From Aneurinibacillus terranovensis DSM 18919 (lineage in GTDB: Bacteria > Bacillota > Bacilli > Aneurinibacillales > Aneurinibacillaceae): a DNA stretch of 56,374 bases. The notes under the pieces were generated by a model. It was not told where the DNA came from and searched no databases. It was given only the letters and a program-made list of their open reading frames with translations. Made by a program: the position numbers and the translations under genes. Below, piece by piece: positions 42,741 through 50,870 of this stretch (the first letter of the stretch is position 1; every line of letters begins with the position of its first letter). The DNA lies in contig NZ_AUMJ01000036.1 in assembly GCF_000430625.1 (NCBI RefSeq), positions 1 through 56,374 on the forward strand. Direction: 5' to 3'.

Positions 42741-42860
42741 GATAGGGAAAGCCGTTCAATAAACGCGCTTATCTATCCTGCCATATTTGGCCTCCTTTTT
42801 GCTAGAAACAGAGATAGACAAGACTACCCGAGAGGGAAGCGGAAAGAGAGGCGTTTTTTT

Positions 42861-43526
42861 ATGTTTAGAGCGAAAAAAATAGTGGATTTATCGCTGCCGT
42901 TAACCAACCAAACTCCCATTTATCCCGGAGATCCTGAGCCGAACATCAGCGTAGCCACCACATTAGAGAATGAAGGCTACAATCTAAAGCATGTTCATCT
43001 GGGATCGCAGACAGGTTCCCATGTAGACGCTCCCTACCATTTTTTAAACGAAGGGGAAACGATCGACCAATCAGATCTGCGGCTGTTTATTGGCACAGGA
43101 ATCGTCATTCCCGTTCTTGATAAAGGGGAGCGGGAAGAAATCGTGATGGAGGATGTGGAACCGTATTTGGATCAACTGCAAGCGGGAAAGGTTGTACTCT
43201 TTCATACAGGGTGGTCCAGGTATGCCGGGGAAGAAAAATATTTTAACCATCCATACGTCCATATTGAAGTGATAAACGAAATGATCCGCAGAGGGATTCG
43301 AACCTTCTGTATTGACTGTATCAATATGGATTTTACGGGCGGAACTTCATTCCCTGTCCATGAAGCGGTGGGGGCGGTTAATGGGATTATTGCAGAGAAC
43401 CTGACCAATTTTGCGGGCATTGATTTTGACGAACCTTTAATTTGTGTCTTTCCTCTCCGCATTATTGGTGCCGATGGTTCGCCTGTCCGGGCAGTGGCGA
43501 TCGAGGCTGCAGGCGCTGAAAGATAA
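42861..43526 (+). CDS. Cyclase-family (KynB-like) metal-dependent hydrolase
   Basis: 221 residues with the cyclase/kynurenine formamidase family layout: DLSLPLTNQTPIYPGDPEP at the N-terminus and the metal site SQTGSHVDAPYHF (the family's H-x-G-T-H-x-D-x-P-x-H in a variant form with Q for the first H). CIDCINMDFTGG and FPVHEAV follow in the C-terminal half. Family members hydrolyse N-formylkynurenine, isatin or other amides/lactams. No tryptophan-degradation genes are near, so the substrate is unknown. The ATG at 42861 has AGAGAGG upstream. A terminator follows. Confidence 0.82.
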   Translation: MFRAKKIVDLSLPLTNQTPIYPGDPEPNISVATTLENEGYNLKHVHLGSQTGSHVDAPYHFLNEGETIDQSDLRLFIGTGIVIPVLDKGEREEIVMEDVEPYLDQLQAGKVVLFHTGWSRYAGEEKYFNHPYVHIEVINEMIRRGIRTFCIDCINMDFTGGTSFPVHEAVGAVNGIIAENLTNFAGIDFDEPLICVFPLRIIGADGSPVRAVAIEAAGAER

Positions 43527-43561
43527 ACCGTACAGACCTAACGGCAGCTTCCCATGGTAAT

Positions 43562-43604
43562 CCGATTACTTGCCTGCTGGTGCAGCATCTGTAATCGGTC
43601 TTTT
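43562..43604 (+). terminator. Terminator of the cyclase-family gene
   Basis: CCGATTAC (43562-43569) pairs with GTAATCGG (43591-43598), followed by TCTTTTAATT. It separates this gene from the convergent antiporter gene. Confidence 0.75.
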
Positions 43605-43613
43605 AATTGTTTG

Positions 43614-44819
43614 TTAACTTTTTGTCGGCCCCCGCCTGTATACCATTGTAAATAAAATAGGGGATAGGGTGCTGGTAATAATGGCGACGACGAGCAGGGC
43701 TTGATCAATTTCCGGGGGAATAGTGCCCAGGTGTACACCAATGGATGAGGCAACGATCACGAGAGTCATCCTCGAAGACAGCAGAAATCCACCGGCTAAG
43801 ACAGCGCGGCTGCCGAATGAGCGGGCAAACCATAGCATGGGAAGCACTTTTACGGCGTACGCGGACAAAAGCAAGAAGGGAATCCAAACCCAAACATTTG
43901 GCGAGTTTTCCAGCGTTCCCAGGTGAAAATGAAACCCGACCATGACGAAAAATATCGGAATGATGAAGCTATATCCTACGGACTCTAACTGCTGGCGTAA
44001 TCGGTTATTCTCGTTCATTTGGAAGAAGGACAGCAGGATCCCTGCCAGAAAGCTTCCCAGCATTGGTTCCGAGCCGGTAAAATCCGTTATCACCCCGAAT
44101 AACCCAAGCAGGGCGAAGACAGCTTGCATTTTCGCAATCGAATCGGAACGAAACCAATCCCGCCAGATACGGGTGCGCTGAAAACGGGAGATGGCGACGT
44201 AGCTCAGCATAATGAACGGAAGTAAAAGGCCGACCGATAGCTTGCGCCAGGTAAAACCCATTTGATACATATCAGCGACAATAGAGATAAAAAGCATTGT
44301 AATAAGGTCGGCGAGTAACGCTGCAACGAGTATACTTTGCCCGTAACGCGTACGCTGCAAATCTAATTCTTTTAAAACCGGAAGCACGATGCCTAGCGAG
44401 GTTGTCGATAAGACAAGCATCATCATCCAGGGTTGAATCGTGCTGTCAAGTGATTTCATCATGACAGACAGAACATACGATAATACCAATGTACATAAAA
44501 ATAGGACGAGACCGAGAAAAAGCGGATTCGGGTAGTCAGCCGCTGCATGTTCCCCGGGAAGACGCGTGCGTTTAAATATCCGTATGTCCACCTCCATACC
44601 GGACAAAAACAGTAAATAGAGAAGGCCAAACTGGCTGATTCCGTTCAACCACTGCAAGTTTTGCGGTTGAAACAGCCGGAACTCTCCATTTCCGATTATC
44701 ATGCCGAACAAAATATAAGCAATGACCGAAGGAATGCGCAGCCAAGGCAGTTTAGTCGTGAGCATTTGAAATAAAAAGGACAGGAATAGTATCCAGAACA
44801 AGGGCAGAAGAGAGTCCAT
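43614..44819 (-). CDS. CPA2-family cation/proton antiporter (KefB/NapA-type membrane domain)
   Basis: 401 residues with about twelve membrane segments. The pattern is that of the Na+/H+ exchanger domain: PSVIAYILFGMIIGNGEF near the N-terminus, YLLFLSGMEVDIRIFKR, VLSTTSLGIVLPVLKEL (segment 4 unwound region), AALLADLITMLFI with the conserved A-D (functional Asp) in segment 5, and FVMVGFHFHLG. There is no C-terminal RCK/TrkA domain, so it is the transport domain only. It exchanges Na+ or K+ for protons across the cytoplasmic membrane. The ATG at 44819 follows GGGAGGATAAC. It lies between and apart from its neighbours. Confidence 0.87.
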   Translation of the reverse strand: MDSLLPLFWILFLSFLFQMLTTKLPWLRIPSVIAYILFGMIIGNGEFRLFQPQNLQWLNGISQFGLLYLLFLSGMEVDIRIFKRTRLPGEHAAADYPNPLFLGLVLFLCTLVLSYVLSVMMKSLDSTIQPWMMMLVLSTTSLGIVLPVLKELDLQRTRYGQSILVAALLADLITMLFISIVADMYQMGFTWRKLSVGLLLPFIMLSYVAISRFQRTRIWRDWFRSDSIAKMQAVFALLGLFGVITDFTGSEPMLGSFLAGILLSFFQMNENNRLRQQLESVGYSFIIPIFFVMVGFHFHLGTLENSPNVWVWIPFLLLSAYAVKVLPMLWFARSFGSRAVLAGGFLLSSRMTLVIVASSIGVHLGTIPPEIDQALLVVAIITSTLSPILFTMVYRRGPTKS

Positions 44820-44948
44820 CGTTATCCTCCCTGAGAAATAATTATCGGTAAAAGAGTGGCATGTTCCATCTTATTCGGACGACCCGCCCTTTACTACTGT
44901 TTTAAAATCGTGAAATTGGCGATTTTTGTTTCTTGTTGCAACCCTTTT

Positions 44949-44957
44949 TGATATAAT
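44949..44957 (+). promoter_or_regulatory. Extended -10 promoter of the amino-acid ABC operon
   Basis: TGATATAAT (44949-44957) is an extended -10. Just after it a run of repeated GTTA(C/A) elements (TTTGTTACAAATTTGTTAAC and GTAACGGTACGTTAAC, 44964-45000) contains inverted repeats, a possible regulator site. It is 70 bases before the ATG of the binding-protein gene. Confidence 0.5.
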
Positions 44958-45026
44958 TTTATTTGTTACAAATTTGTTAACTCTGTAACGGTACGTTAAC
45001 AAAAAGATTATAGGGGGTTAAGACAT

Positions 45027-45875
45027 ATGAAGGGAACTACGAAATACTTACTCAGTGCCGTTCTGTTAGGGGCCACATTGGTTGGCTGCAGCACGAATTC
45101 AGCTCCAGGTTCATCGAGTGCGGGCAGCGCAGCCAATAATTCCGGCTCTTCCCAGGGTCAAACCATCAACGTGGCAGCGGATACAACATTCCCGCCGTTT
45201 GAAACTCAAATGAACGGAAAAGTAACCGGGTTTGATATCGATTTAATCAATGCAATTGCCAAAGAAGAGAACTTAAAGGTCAATATGAGAACGATGAACT
45301 TCTCCGGTCTTATCCCCGCTCTCCAGGCAGATCAGGTGGATATTGCCGTAGCAGGTATTACGATTAAAACAAGCCGTGAAAAAGTTGTTAATTTCTCCAA
45401 CGCTTACTACAAATCCGGCTTAAGCATCCTGGTGAAAAAATCGGATTCATCTGTAAATGGCCTCAATGACCTGAAAGGAAAAACAGTAGCAACTAAGAAA
45501 GCAACGTCATCCGTTGATATTCTGAATAAAGTTGGCGGTGTTAAAGTCCAACAATTCGATAACATTGACGACGCCTACAACCAATTAGAAAACGGCGGCG
45601 CACAAGCGGTTGTATTCGACCATCCGGTTAACCTTAACTTCATGAAATCGCATCCTGATGTAAAAACGGTGGGCGGACTTTTAACCGGGGAATATTATGG
45701 TATTGCGGTTCGCAAAGACAATCCTGACCTTCTCAAGAAAGTAAATGAAGGATTCAAGAAACTTCAGGATAACGGGGAATATGCAAAACTGTACAAACAG
45801 TACTTTGGTGATGACAAAAACGGTATTGTGACAACGACAGTTGACCCGGCTACTGTTGCTTTACACGATAAATAA
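45027..45875 (+). CDS. Polar amino-acid ABC transporter, substrate-binding lipoprotein (GlnH-like)
   Basis: 282 residues. Lipoprotein signal MKGTTKYLLSAVLLGATLVG-C with lipobox LVGC, then an S/G/N-rich tether and a type II periplasmic-binding fold: VAADTTFPPFETQMNGKVTG, FDIDLINAIAKEEN, the ligand-binding IAVAGITIKTSREKVVNFS and the C-terminal lobe DNPDLLKKVNEGFKKL. The family binds glutamine, glutamate, arginine or other polar amino acids; the DTTFPPFE start and the NFS block favour glutamine-like substrates. AGGGGGTT is 10 bases before the ATG. The permease gene follows 88 bases later and the ATPase gene after that. Confidence 0.9.
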   Translation: MKGTTKYLLSAVLLGATLVGCSTNSAPGSSSAGSAANNSGSSQGQTINVAADTTFPPFETQMNGKVTGFDIDLINAIAKEENLKVNMRTMNFSGLIPALQADQVDIAVAGITIKTSREKVVNFSNAYYKSGLSILVKKSDSSVNGLNDLKGKTVATKKATSSVDILNKVGGVKVQQFDNIDDAYNQLENGGAQAVVFDHPVNLNFMKSHPDVKTVGGLLTGEYYGIAVRKDNPDLLKKVNEGFKKLQDNGEYAKLYKQYFGDDKNGIVTTTVDPATVALHDK

Positions 45876-45963
45876 TCTTTGTACATTTGAAAATGGTGAT
45901 GGCATAGCATGCGTATGGCTGCTATGCCATCATTACTGTACGAGTAAGAAAGGTAGTTGAATT

Positions 45964-46638
45964 ATGGACATCATACAAGCCATTAGAGATGCTATGCCCC
46001 AGTTGCTGCATGGTCTTGGATTTACCATCGAATATTCGATATTAGGCGTATTGTTTGCCTCCATTGTTGGCCTCGTTGCCGCTTTTATGAAACTGTCGCG
46101 CTTTTCTTTGTTTCGCTTAATCAGCAATATGTATGTAGAAATCTTTCGTGGAACGCCGCTTCTTATCCAGATCTTATTTATTTATTCCGGACTGCCTGTT
46201 GTGCTTCCCCTTCATCAATGGTTCGGGGAATCGTATTTGTTAATAGCTGCGACCACGGCGCTTGCGCTTAATGAAGGAGCTTACATTACGGAAATTATCC
46301 GAGCAGGGATTCTGTCTGTTGACCGCGGCCAAAAGGAAGCCGCTGAAAGTATCGGAATGACCGGCTTCCAGACGATGTTTTATATCATCCTGCCTCAGGC
46401 GTTTAAACGCATGATTCCTCCGCTTGTGAATCAATTTGCTCAAACGATAAAAGATACGTCTCTGTTATCCGCCATCTCGGTTGGTGAATTAATTTATACC
46501 GGACAGATTATTATCGCCCAAACGTTTCAGGCTTTCCAAATATACACAGCCATTGCCTTCCTCTACTTTGTTTTTATTTTTGCCCTGACTCAAATTGCCA
46601 GGTATTTGGAAAGGAGATTTCAAATTGATCAGCGTTAA
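45964..46638 (+). CDS. Polar amino-acid ABC transporter, permease (GlnP/HisM-like)
   Basis: 224 residues with four or five membrane helices. The HisM/GlnP-type pattern is clear: a [20 protein letters not shown] start, [19 protein letters not shown], and the EAA loop [20 protein letters not shown] with [14 protein letters not shown], which docks the ATPase. It forms a homodimer in the membrane with two copies of the ATPase. The ATG at 45964 follows GAAAGG. Its end overlaps the ATPase gene start by 14 bases. Confidence 0.92.
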   Translation: MDIIQAIRDAMPQLLHGLGFTIEYSILGVLFASIVGLVAAFMKLSRFSLFRLISNMYVEIFRGTPLLIQILFIYSGLPVVLPLHQWFGESYLLIAATTALALNEGAYITEIIRAGILSVDRGQKEAAESIGMTGFQTMFYIILPQAFKRMIPPLVNQFAQTIKDTSLLSAISVGELIYTGQIIIAQTFQAFQIYTAIAFLYFVFIFALTQIARYLERRFQIDQR

Positions 46639-47347
46639 GAATCTCAAAAAATCATTTGGATCCCTGGAAGTATTGAAAGATGTGAGTATTGATATACATC
46701 CCCAGGAAGTAGTCGTTGTTATTGGCCCATCCGGGAGCGGAAAGAGCACATTTCTCCGCTGCCTCAACTTCCTGGAAAAACCAACGGCTGGCCAAATTAT
46801 CATTGATGACATTGAATTAACCGACCCAAAAACAAATATTACAAAGATGCGGCAGCGTGTAGGGATGGTGTTCCAGCGGTTTAATCTGTTTCACCATCTT
46901 ACGGTAATGGAAAACATTACAATCGGCCCCCGTAAAGTTCTCGGCGTTTCAAAAGAAGAAAGTGAAAAGCTTGCGAGAGAACTCCTGAAAAAAGTCGGAC
47001 TTGCCGCAAAAGAAAACAGCTATCCGGATCAGTTGTCGGGCGGCCAGCAGCAGCGGGTTGCGATTGCCAGAGCGCTTGCGATGAAGCCGGAAGTGATGCT
47101 GTTTGATGAACCGACATCTGCGCTAGACCCTGAAATGGTTGGCGAAGTGCTTCAGGTTATGAAAGACCTTGCTAAAGAAGGGATGACCATGTGTGTGGTT
47201 ACCCACGAGATGGGCTTCGCGAAAGAGGTAGGCGACCGGGTTATTTTTATGGATCACGGTACGATTGTAGAAGAAGGAACACCGGAAGAAATATTCGGAA
47301 GCGCCAGGGAAGAGCGTACACGTTCATTTTTAAGCAAAATATTATAA
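46625..47347 (+). CDS. glnQ: Polar amino-acid ABC transporter, ATPase (GlnQ-like)
   Basis: 240 residues from a TTG at 46625, chosen because AAAGGAGAT lies 8 bases upstream; an in-frame TTG at 46595 exists but has no ribosome site. It begins [12 protein letters not shown]. Walker [11 protein letters not shown]-loop [13 protein letters not shown], signature [15 protein letters not shown], Walker [15 protein letters not shown] and the switch histidine in VVTHEMGFA are all complete. It ends with the typical [20 protein letters not shown]. It powers the upstream permease for amino-acid import. Confidence 0.93.
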   Translation: MISVKNLKKSFGSLEVLKDVSIDIHPQEVVVVIGPSGSGKSTFLRCLNFLEKPTAGQIIIDDIELTDPKTNITKMRQRVGMVFQRFNLFHHLTVMENITIGPRKVLGVSKEESEKLARELLKKVGLAAKENSYPDQLSGGQQQRVAIARALAMKPEVMLFDEPTSALDPEMVGEVLQVMKDLAKEGMTMCVVTHEMGFAKEVGDRVIFMDHGTIVEEGTPEEIFGSAREERTRSFLSKIL

Positions 47348-47351
47348 GGGA

Positions 47352-47394
47352 AAACCGGAGGGTGATGGCTTGCCATTTCACCCTCCGGTTTTTT
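47352..47394. terminator. Bidirectional terminator between glnQ and the SleB-like gene
   Basis: AAACCGGAGGGTGA (47352-47365) pairs with TCACCCTCCGGTTT (47378-47391), with T's on the plus strand and T's (from AAAA) on the minus strand. It serves both convergent genes. Confidence 0.85.
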
Positions 47395-47410
47395 GCGGCG
47401 TATTTTTTCT

Positions 47411-48247
47411 TTATTTTGCAAATACATGGTGACCAATTGTGGCCGTTACCGCATGGCTGCGAACCCATTGGTTCGAGGTTTGGCTTGGATTGTAGAAAAT
47501 GACGGCATGGTTGCTCGGATCCGAACCTTGTAACGCGTCATTAACAGCCGCGATCGTGTCGGCAGAAGGTGTTACGTTGTAAATTCGTTTGTCCTGTACG
47601 GTGGAATACTGGTAGTAATCCGTTCCGTTGATGTGGTATACCTGGAAAATGACTCCCTTGATCGTCTTGGGCCAGTCCGGGCTTTTTACCCGATTCAGCA
47701 CGGAAGCGGCAACCGCTACTTTTCCGGCATGGGATTCTCCGCCAGCTTCCGCTTCGGTCAGCTGGTAAAGCCAGTACACATTATCATCCTTTGGCACTGC
47801 CGCAGTCTTGGTTTGCACAGAACCGGTCTGAGATGCGGAATTATATGTAACCTTCATTCCCAGTTTTTCCGCTACATAACGCATCGGAACGTATGTACCA
47901 TCCCGGCGGTCAGTTGTCGTGGTAGAAACATAGTCGCGAGTCCAGGTACCCGTTTTGTTCGTGTAAACATCGGCGTATTTTTTTCCTGATGGCATTGCGA
48001 TAATCATACCGTTACGTTGAAACGTAACCGCTTGATACTTTGTGCTCCATCCTACAACGGTTCCTGTGTTGATAAACAGGACGGCAGGAACCATTACCGT
48101 ATTCCCCTGCACAAAACTCTGCGTTTGCAATGGTTTGCCGTCAATCGTCACTGATGCTGACGAAGTTGAATCTGCAAAAGACATACCCGGAAGCATTAAG
48201 ACGAGCAGCAAAACGGTCATTAAAACGGCGGCGTATTTCTTAGACAT
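47411..48247 (-). CDS. Secreted SleB/CwlJ-type cell wall hydrolase with copper-amine-oxidase-like domain
   Basis: 278 residues. The signal peptide ends near residue 25 (AVLMTVLLLVLMLPGMSFAD). A copper-amine-oxidase-N-like domain (about 30-140; VMVPAVLFINTGTVVGWSTK, YVPMRYVAEKLGMKVTYN) is followed by a Hydrolase_2 domain (about 155-278) with LTEAEAGGESHAGKVAVAAS, in which the first glutamate is the expected catalytic residue, and VLNRVKSPDWPKTIKGVIF. This domain cuts muropeptides in spore cortex or cell wall; the N-terminal domain probably binds the wall. The ATG at 48247 follows GGAGGGGAAAA. The architecture is common in Paenibacillaceae-like bacteria. Confidence 0.88.
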   Translation of the reverse strand: MSKKYAAVLMTVLLLVLMLPGMSFADSTSSASVTIDGKPLQTQSFVQGNTVMVPAVLFINTGTVVGWSTKYQAVTFQRNGMIIAMPSGKKYADVYTNKTGTWTRDYVSTTTTDRRDGTYVPMRYVAEKLGMKVTYNSASQTGSVQTKTAAVPKDDNVYWLYQLTEAEAGGESHAGKVAVAASVLNRVKSPDWPKTIKGVIFQVYHINGTDYYQYSTVQDKRIYNVTPSADTIAAVNDALQGSDPSNHAVIFYNPSQTSNQWVRSHAVTATIGHHVFAK

Positions 48248-48387
48248 TTTTTCCCCTCCCTTACCTTAATTGTAATAGAGAGGATAGAGTTATCTCCATT
48301 ATTAAATAATGGTAATTTACTCGGGATAATTTTACATGTATTCCGAAAAAATCAGTCGCGGTGCGGAGGGAAAAAGTAACGCGCGCT

Positions 48388-48411
48388 TTTACATATGTGA
48401 TAAAATGTAAA
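48388..48411. promoter_or_regulatory. Dyad in the xpaC promoter region
   Basis: TTTACAT (48388-48394), 10 bases, ATGTAAA (48405-48411), containing a -10-like TAAAAT. It lies 57 bases before the xpaC start and is the only regulatory-looking element in the divergent gap. Confidence 0.35.
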
Positions 48412-48468
48412 TGATAAATATCGATAAAGTCTGCATAAGACTTGAAACGGTAAGGGAGGACAAGCCTT

Positions 48469-49182
48469 ATGGGAAATTTGTTCAAAACAGCCTTGAAGTC
48501 GGAAATTGGCGCGAAGACATTTGTTGGAGCCGTCGCAGGGTATGTCATTGCTCTCCTGTCGACCCCGTTTCTTCCCGACTTTCTTTCCCTTGCTATCGCG
48601 CCTGCTTTTACATTTGCCGGATTTGCCTGGGGATATAAGAAAATGAATCGTTCCCGGCGGCAGCCCCGTTCTGTGCAGGAATTCATCCAGGGAGATGATG
48701 TTCTCTTCCAGACGGCATCTTCTCAGCATGCTTTGATTGGAAGTGAAAGCGGGCAGTCAGTCGTCGAGCCAGTGTCGGACTATGCGAAAGAAGTGATGCA
48801 GTCGCTTGATTCGCTCCGGGACAAGGTTATCATTGAAAATAATAAACAAAATCTTGATAATGAGATTACGGATAAAACCCTGCGTCTCGTTTCCCGCATT
48901 CAAACAATGCTGCCTTACGTAGAAGAGATAAACAGCATTGAATTAAACCATGTGGTTAAGCGCCTGGTTACAACAGACTTATCCAGTGTGATCAACCCGT
49001 TTCTTCGCTTAACCGGGGAAAATAAAATCAAAAACAGGCGACTTATCTTAACGAGTTTAAAAAACATAGACGAAAAAATAAGCGAGATTTTTTCCGATGT
49101 GGAACAGAGCGACCTATATGAGCTGGATCGAAAGGCGACCCTTATTGCCCATCGTTACCATTCTGATGAAAAGATTAGATGA
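48469..49182 (+). CDS. xpaC: XpaC-like protein (5-bromo-4-chloroindolyl phosphate hydrolysis family)
   Basis: 237 residues. A short N-terminus is followed by two close membrane helices (about 17-60; TFVGAVAGYVIALLS and PAFTFAGFAWGY), a basic stop (KKMNRSRRQPR) and a long helical cytoplasmic part (about 100-237; YAKEVMQSLDSLRDKVI, TLRLVSRIQTMLPYVEEI). The layout and the link to telA match B. subtilis xpaC-yaaN. The name comes from an old phosphatase-type screen, and the real function is unknown; the pair is associated with envelope-stress and toxic-anion phenotypes. GGGAGGACAAG precedes the ATG. The telA gene follows 26 bases later. Confidence 0.83.
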   Translation: MGNLFKTALKSEIGAKTFVGAVAGYVIALLSTPFLPDFLSLAIAPAFTFAGFAWGYKKMNRSRRQPRSVQEFIQGDDVLFQTASSQHALIGSESGQSVVEPVSDYAKEVMQSLDSLRDKVIIENNKQNLDNEITDKTLRLVSRIQTMLPYVEEINSIELNHVVKRLVTTDLSSVINPFLRLTGENKIKNRRLILTSLKNIDEKISEIFSDVEQSDLYELDRKATLIAHRYHSDEKIR

Positions 49183-49208
49183 AAAGGACCAGATAAGGAG
49201 AGGGTAGG

Positions 49209-50297
49209 ATGAACGAGCCAATGACACTGATAAAAGAGGAAGATATACAAAAAATTCATCGGGAAGCGGAAACGGTCGTACAGAAAATGTCCGACAAAAA
49301 CCAGACAGAAGTGGAGAAGCTTGTGCTTCAATTAGGAAGTCTGGGCGAAACAACGCAGCGTGAGGCCGGCCAGTCGCTGGAAATTCTTAAGCGTCCTGTC
49401 AAGGAATTAATGTCGGATAAAAACAGCGAGGTGTCCAACACTCTTTTGAAATTACGGAGCTGTGTCGACGAATTAAACCCGAGCAAAGGAGCGAGGGGGA
49501 ATTTTGTCTCCCGCCTTCTAGGAAAAAACCCGATTCAGGCGTATATCCGTAAATATGAGTCGGTTGAAAAACAAATCGCTGCCATTAATGAATCACTGCT
49601 GCGCGGCCGGGACCAGCTCCAGGAAGATATTGTGGAATTGCGCCAGATTAAGAATATCGCCATAGATAAAATTTATGAACTCGAAAAGCGGACGTATTTC
49701 GGCAAAAAACTGTTAGAAATGCTGGAGGCCGAGAGCCTGACACCTGCCTATGCGGACAATAAAACCCTGATTGAGAAAGCGATGCAAAAAGTCGTGACCA
49801 GGGTTAAAAATATGACCCAAATGGTCAATCTGCTGCAGCAGTCGATCGCCTCCATCGATCTCATCATCGAAAACAATGAAAAACTGGATGAGGCCGTTTT
49901 CAATGCTCTTACGATGATGCAGAATGTCGTAACCGTCTCCGCTTCCATTCAGGTGGCGTTAGGGCATCAGGAGAAAGTGATTAATGCGGTACAGAAAGTA
50001 AATGAAGGAATCGAGGAGATTATGCTGTCAAATGCCGCTTCTCTTCGCTCGAATACGGAACGAACGAATGCCCTGCTGGAGAAGCCCTCAATTGCGATTG
50101 ATAAAATCCAAACCGCCTGCAATGATTTATATGCGGCGATCCAGGCTTCTGAAGAATCGAACAGCCGGATGATTTCATCCGGGAAAAATTACATTTCAAT
50201 CATGGATAAGCTGAACCAGGATATGCGCGCCAAACTATCGGTGGGAAGCGCCCTTCCTGACCAGACGGGCAAACTAACAGAAAGCTTATTTGATTAA
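49209..50297 (+). CDS. telA: TelA/YaaN-family toxic-anion resistance protein
   Basis: 362 residues, almost fully helical and cytoplasmic. Family blocks: LVLQLGSLGETTQREAGQSL, the G-x-F-V-S-R-L-x-G-K-N-P-I-Q-A-Y-I-R-K-Y-E segment (about 97-118), ELEKRTYFGKKLLEMLEAES and MTQMVNLLQQSIASIDLIIE. TelA-type proteins accompany tellurite resistance and also occur as chromosomal stress genes in Bacilli, for example with lantibiotic or envelope stress. The ATG at 49209 follows GGAGAGGGTAGG. It is co-transcribed with xpaC and closed by a terminator. Confidence 0.9.
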   Translation: MNEPMTLIKEEDIQKIHREAETVVQKMSDKNQTEVEKLVLQLGSLGETTQREAGQSLEILKRPVKELMSDKNSEVSNTLLKLRSCVDELNPSKGARGNFVSRLLGKNPIQAYIRKYESVEKQIAAINESLLRGRDQLQEDIVELRQIKNIAIDKIYELEKRTYFGKKLLEMLEAESLTPAYADNKTLIEKAMQKVVTRVKNMTQMVNLLQQSIASIDLIIENNEKLDEAVFNALTMMQNVVTVSASIQVALGHQEKVINAVQKVNEGIEEIMLSNAASLRSNTERTNALLEKPSIAIDKIQTACNDLYAAIQASEESNSRMISSGKNYISIMDKLNQDMRAKLSVGSALPDQTGKLTESLFD

Positions 50298-50303
50298 TAT
50301 CAC

Positions 50304-50334
50304 AGTCCGGCATGCCAAATGCTGGACTTTTTTC
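50304..50334 (+). terminator. Terminator of the xpaC-telA unit
   Basis: AGTCCGGCAT (50304-50313) pairs with ATGCTGGACT (50319-50328, one G-T pair), followed by TTTTT. Confidence 0.8.
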
Positions 50335-50389
50335 GTGACTCGCTCTATAATTTCCCCAATGTGACTTTAACATTAACGGGGTGAAAGCG

Positions 50390-50791
50390 ATGCAATACGG
50401 AAAGCGTTTCATTCTTTTGATAGTATTAGCCTTATTTGCCAGTTTGAACGGGTGCAGTCCGAACAAGAATACGATTACGTATAATGGCCAGGGAGACAGC
50501 TGGAAAGGAATTCTGACCATAACGAAGAATAAAGCCGCCAAACAAGGGACCGGAAAATTAACGTTAATTTACTATAAAACTGATTCTGACCCTGTTAAAC
50601 ACGTATCGTATGAACTCAGAGGGCTGGGCGATGATGTGAAAGGATATGTCCCTTTGTTAAGTGAGAATGGAACGCTTGCCCAGGATTTTACCTGTACAAA
50701 GTGTATGGATATGAAAAACGATGCCGTTCAGGTGAAGGTAAAATGGAATTTTGGCAGAGAAGCTTTCGTGTTGCCCCTGGTGAAACAATAG
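50390..50791 (+). CDS. Small lipoprotein of unknown function
   Basis: 133 residues from ATG 50390; GGGGTGAAAGC just upstream fixes this start over the GTG at 50381, which lies inside the ribosome site. Signal MQYGKRFILLIVLALFASLN with lipobox LNGC, then SPNKNTITYNGQGDSWKGIL. The mature part is a beta-rich domain with a C-x-x-C pair (FTCTKCMDMKN, about 106-109), of about 110 residues. Lipoproteins beginning with an N-x-x-Y-x-G-x-x-x-x-W-x pattern are common in Bacillales and uncharacterised. It is anchored on the outer face of the membrane. No operon partner is clear. Confidence 0.75.
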   Translation: MQYGKRFILLIVLALFASLNGCSPNKNTITYNGQGDSWKGILTITKNKAAKQGTGKLTLIYYKTDSDPVKHVSYELRGLGDDVKGYVPLLSENGTLAQDFTCTKCMDMKNDAVQVKVKWNFGREAFVLPLVKQ

Positions 50792-50870
50792 TAAATAATA
50801 ATCGTAGGGAGAAATATATAAAAAAGAGAAGATGATTTTTTACATAAAAATACGAAAAGGAGCTTGATTA

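Noticed and set aside
42740-42860. Possible riboswitch or T-box before the cyclase-family gene
   Set aside because: No T-box sequence, specifier or known aptamer core was found; ACCCGAGAGGG recalls guanidine motifs but the rest is missing.
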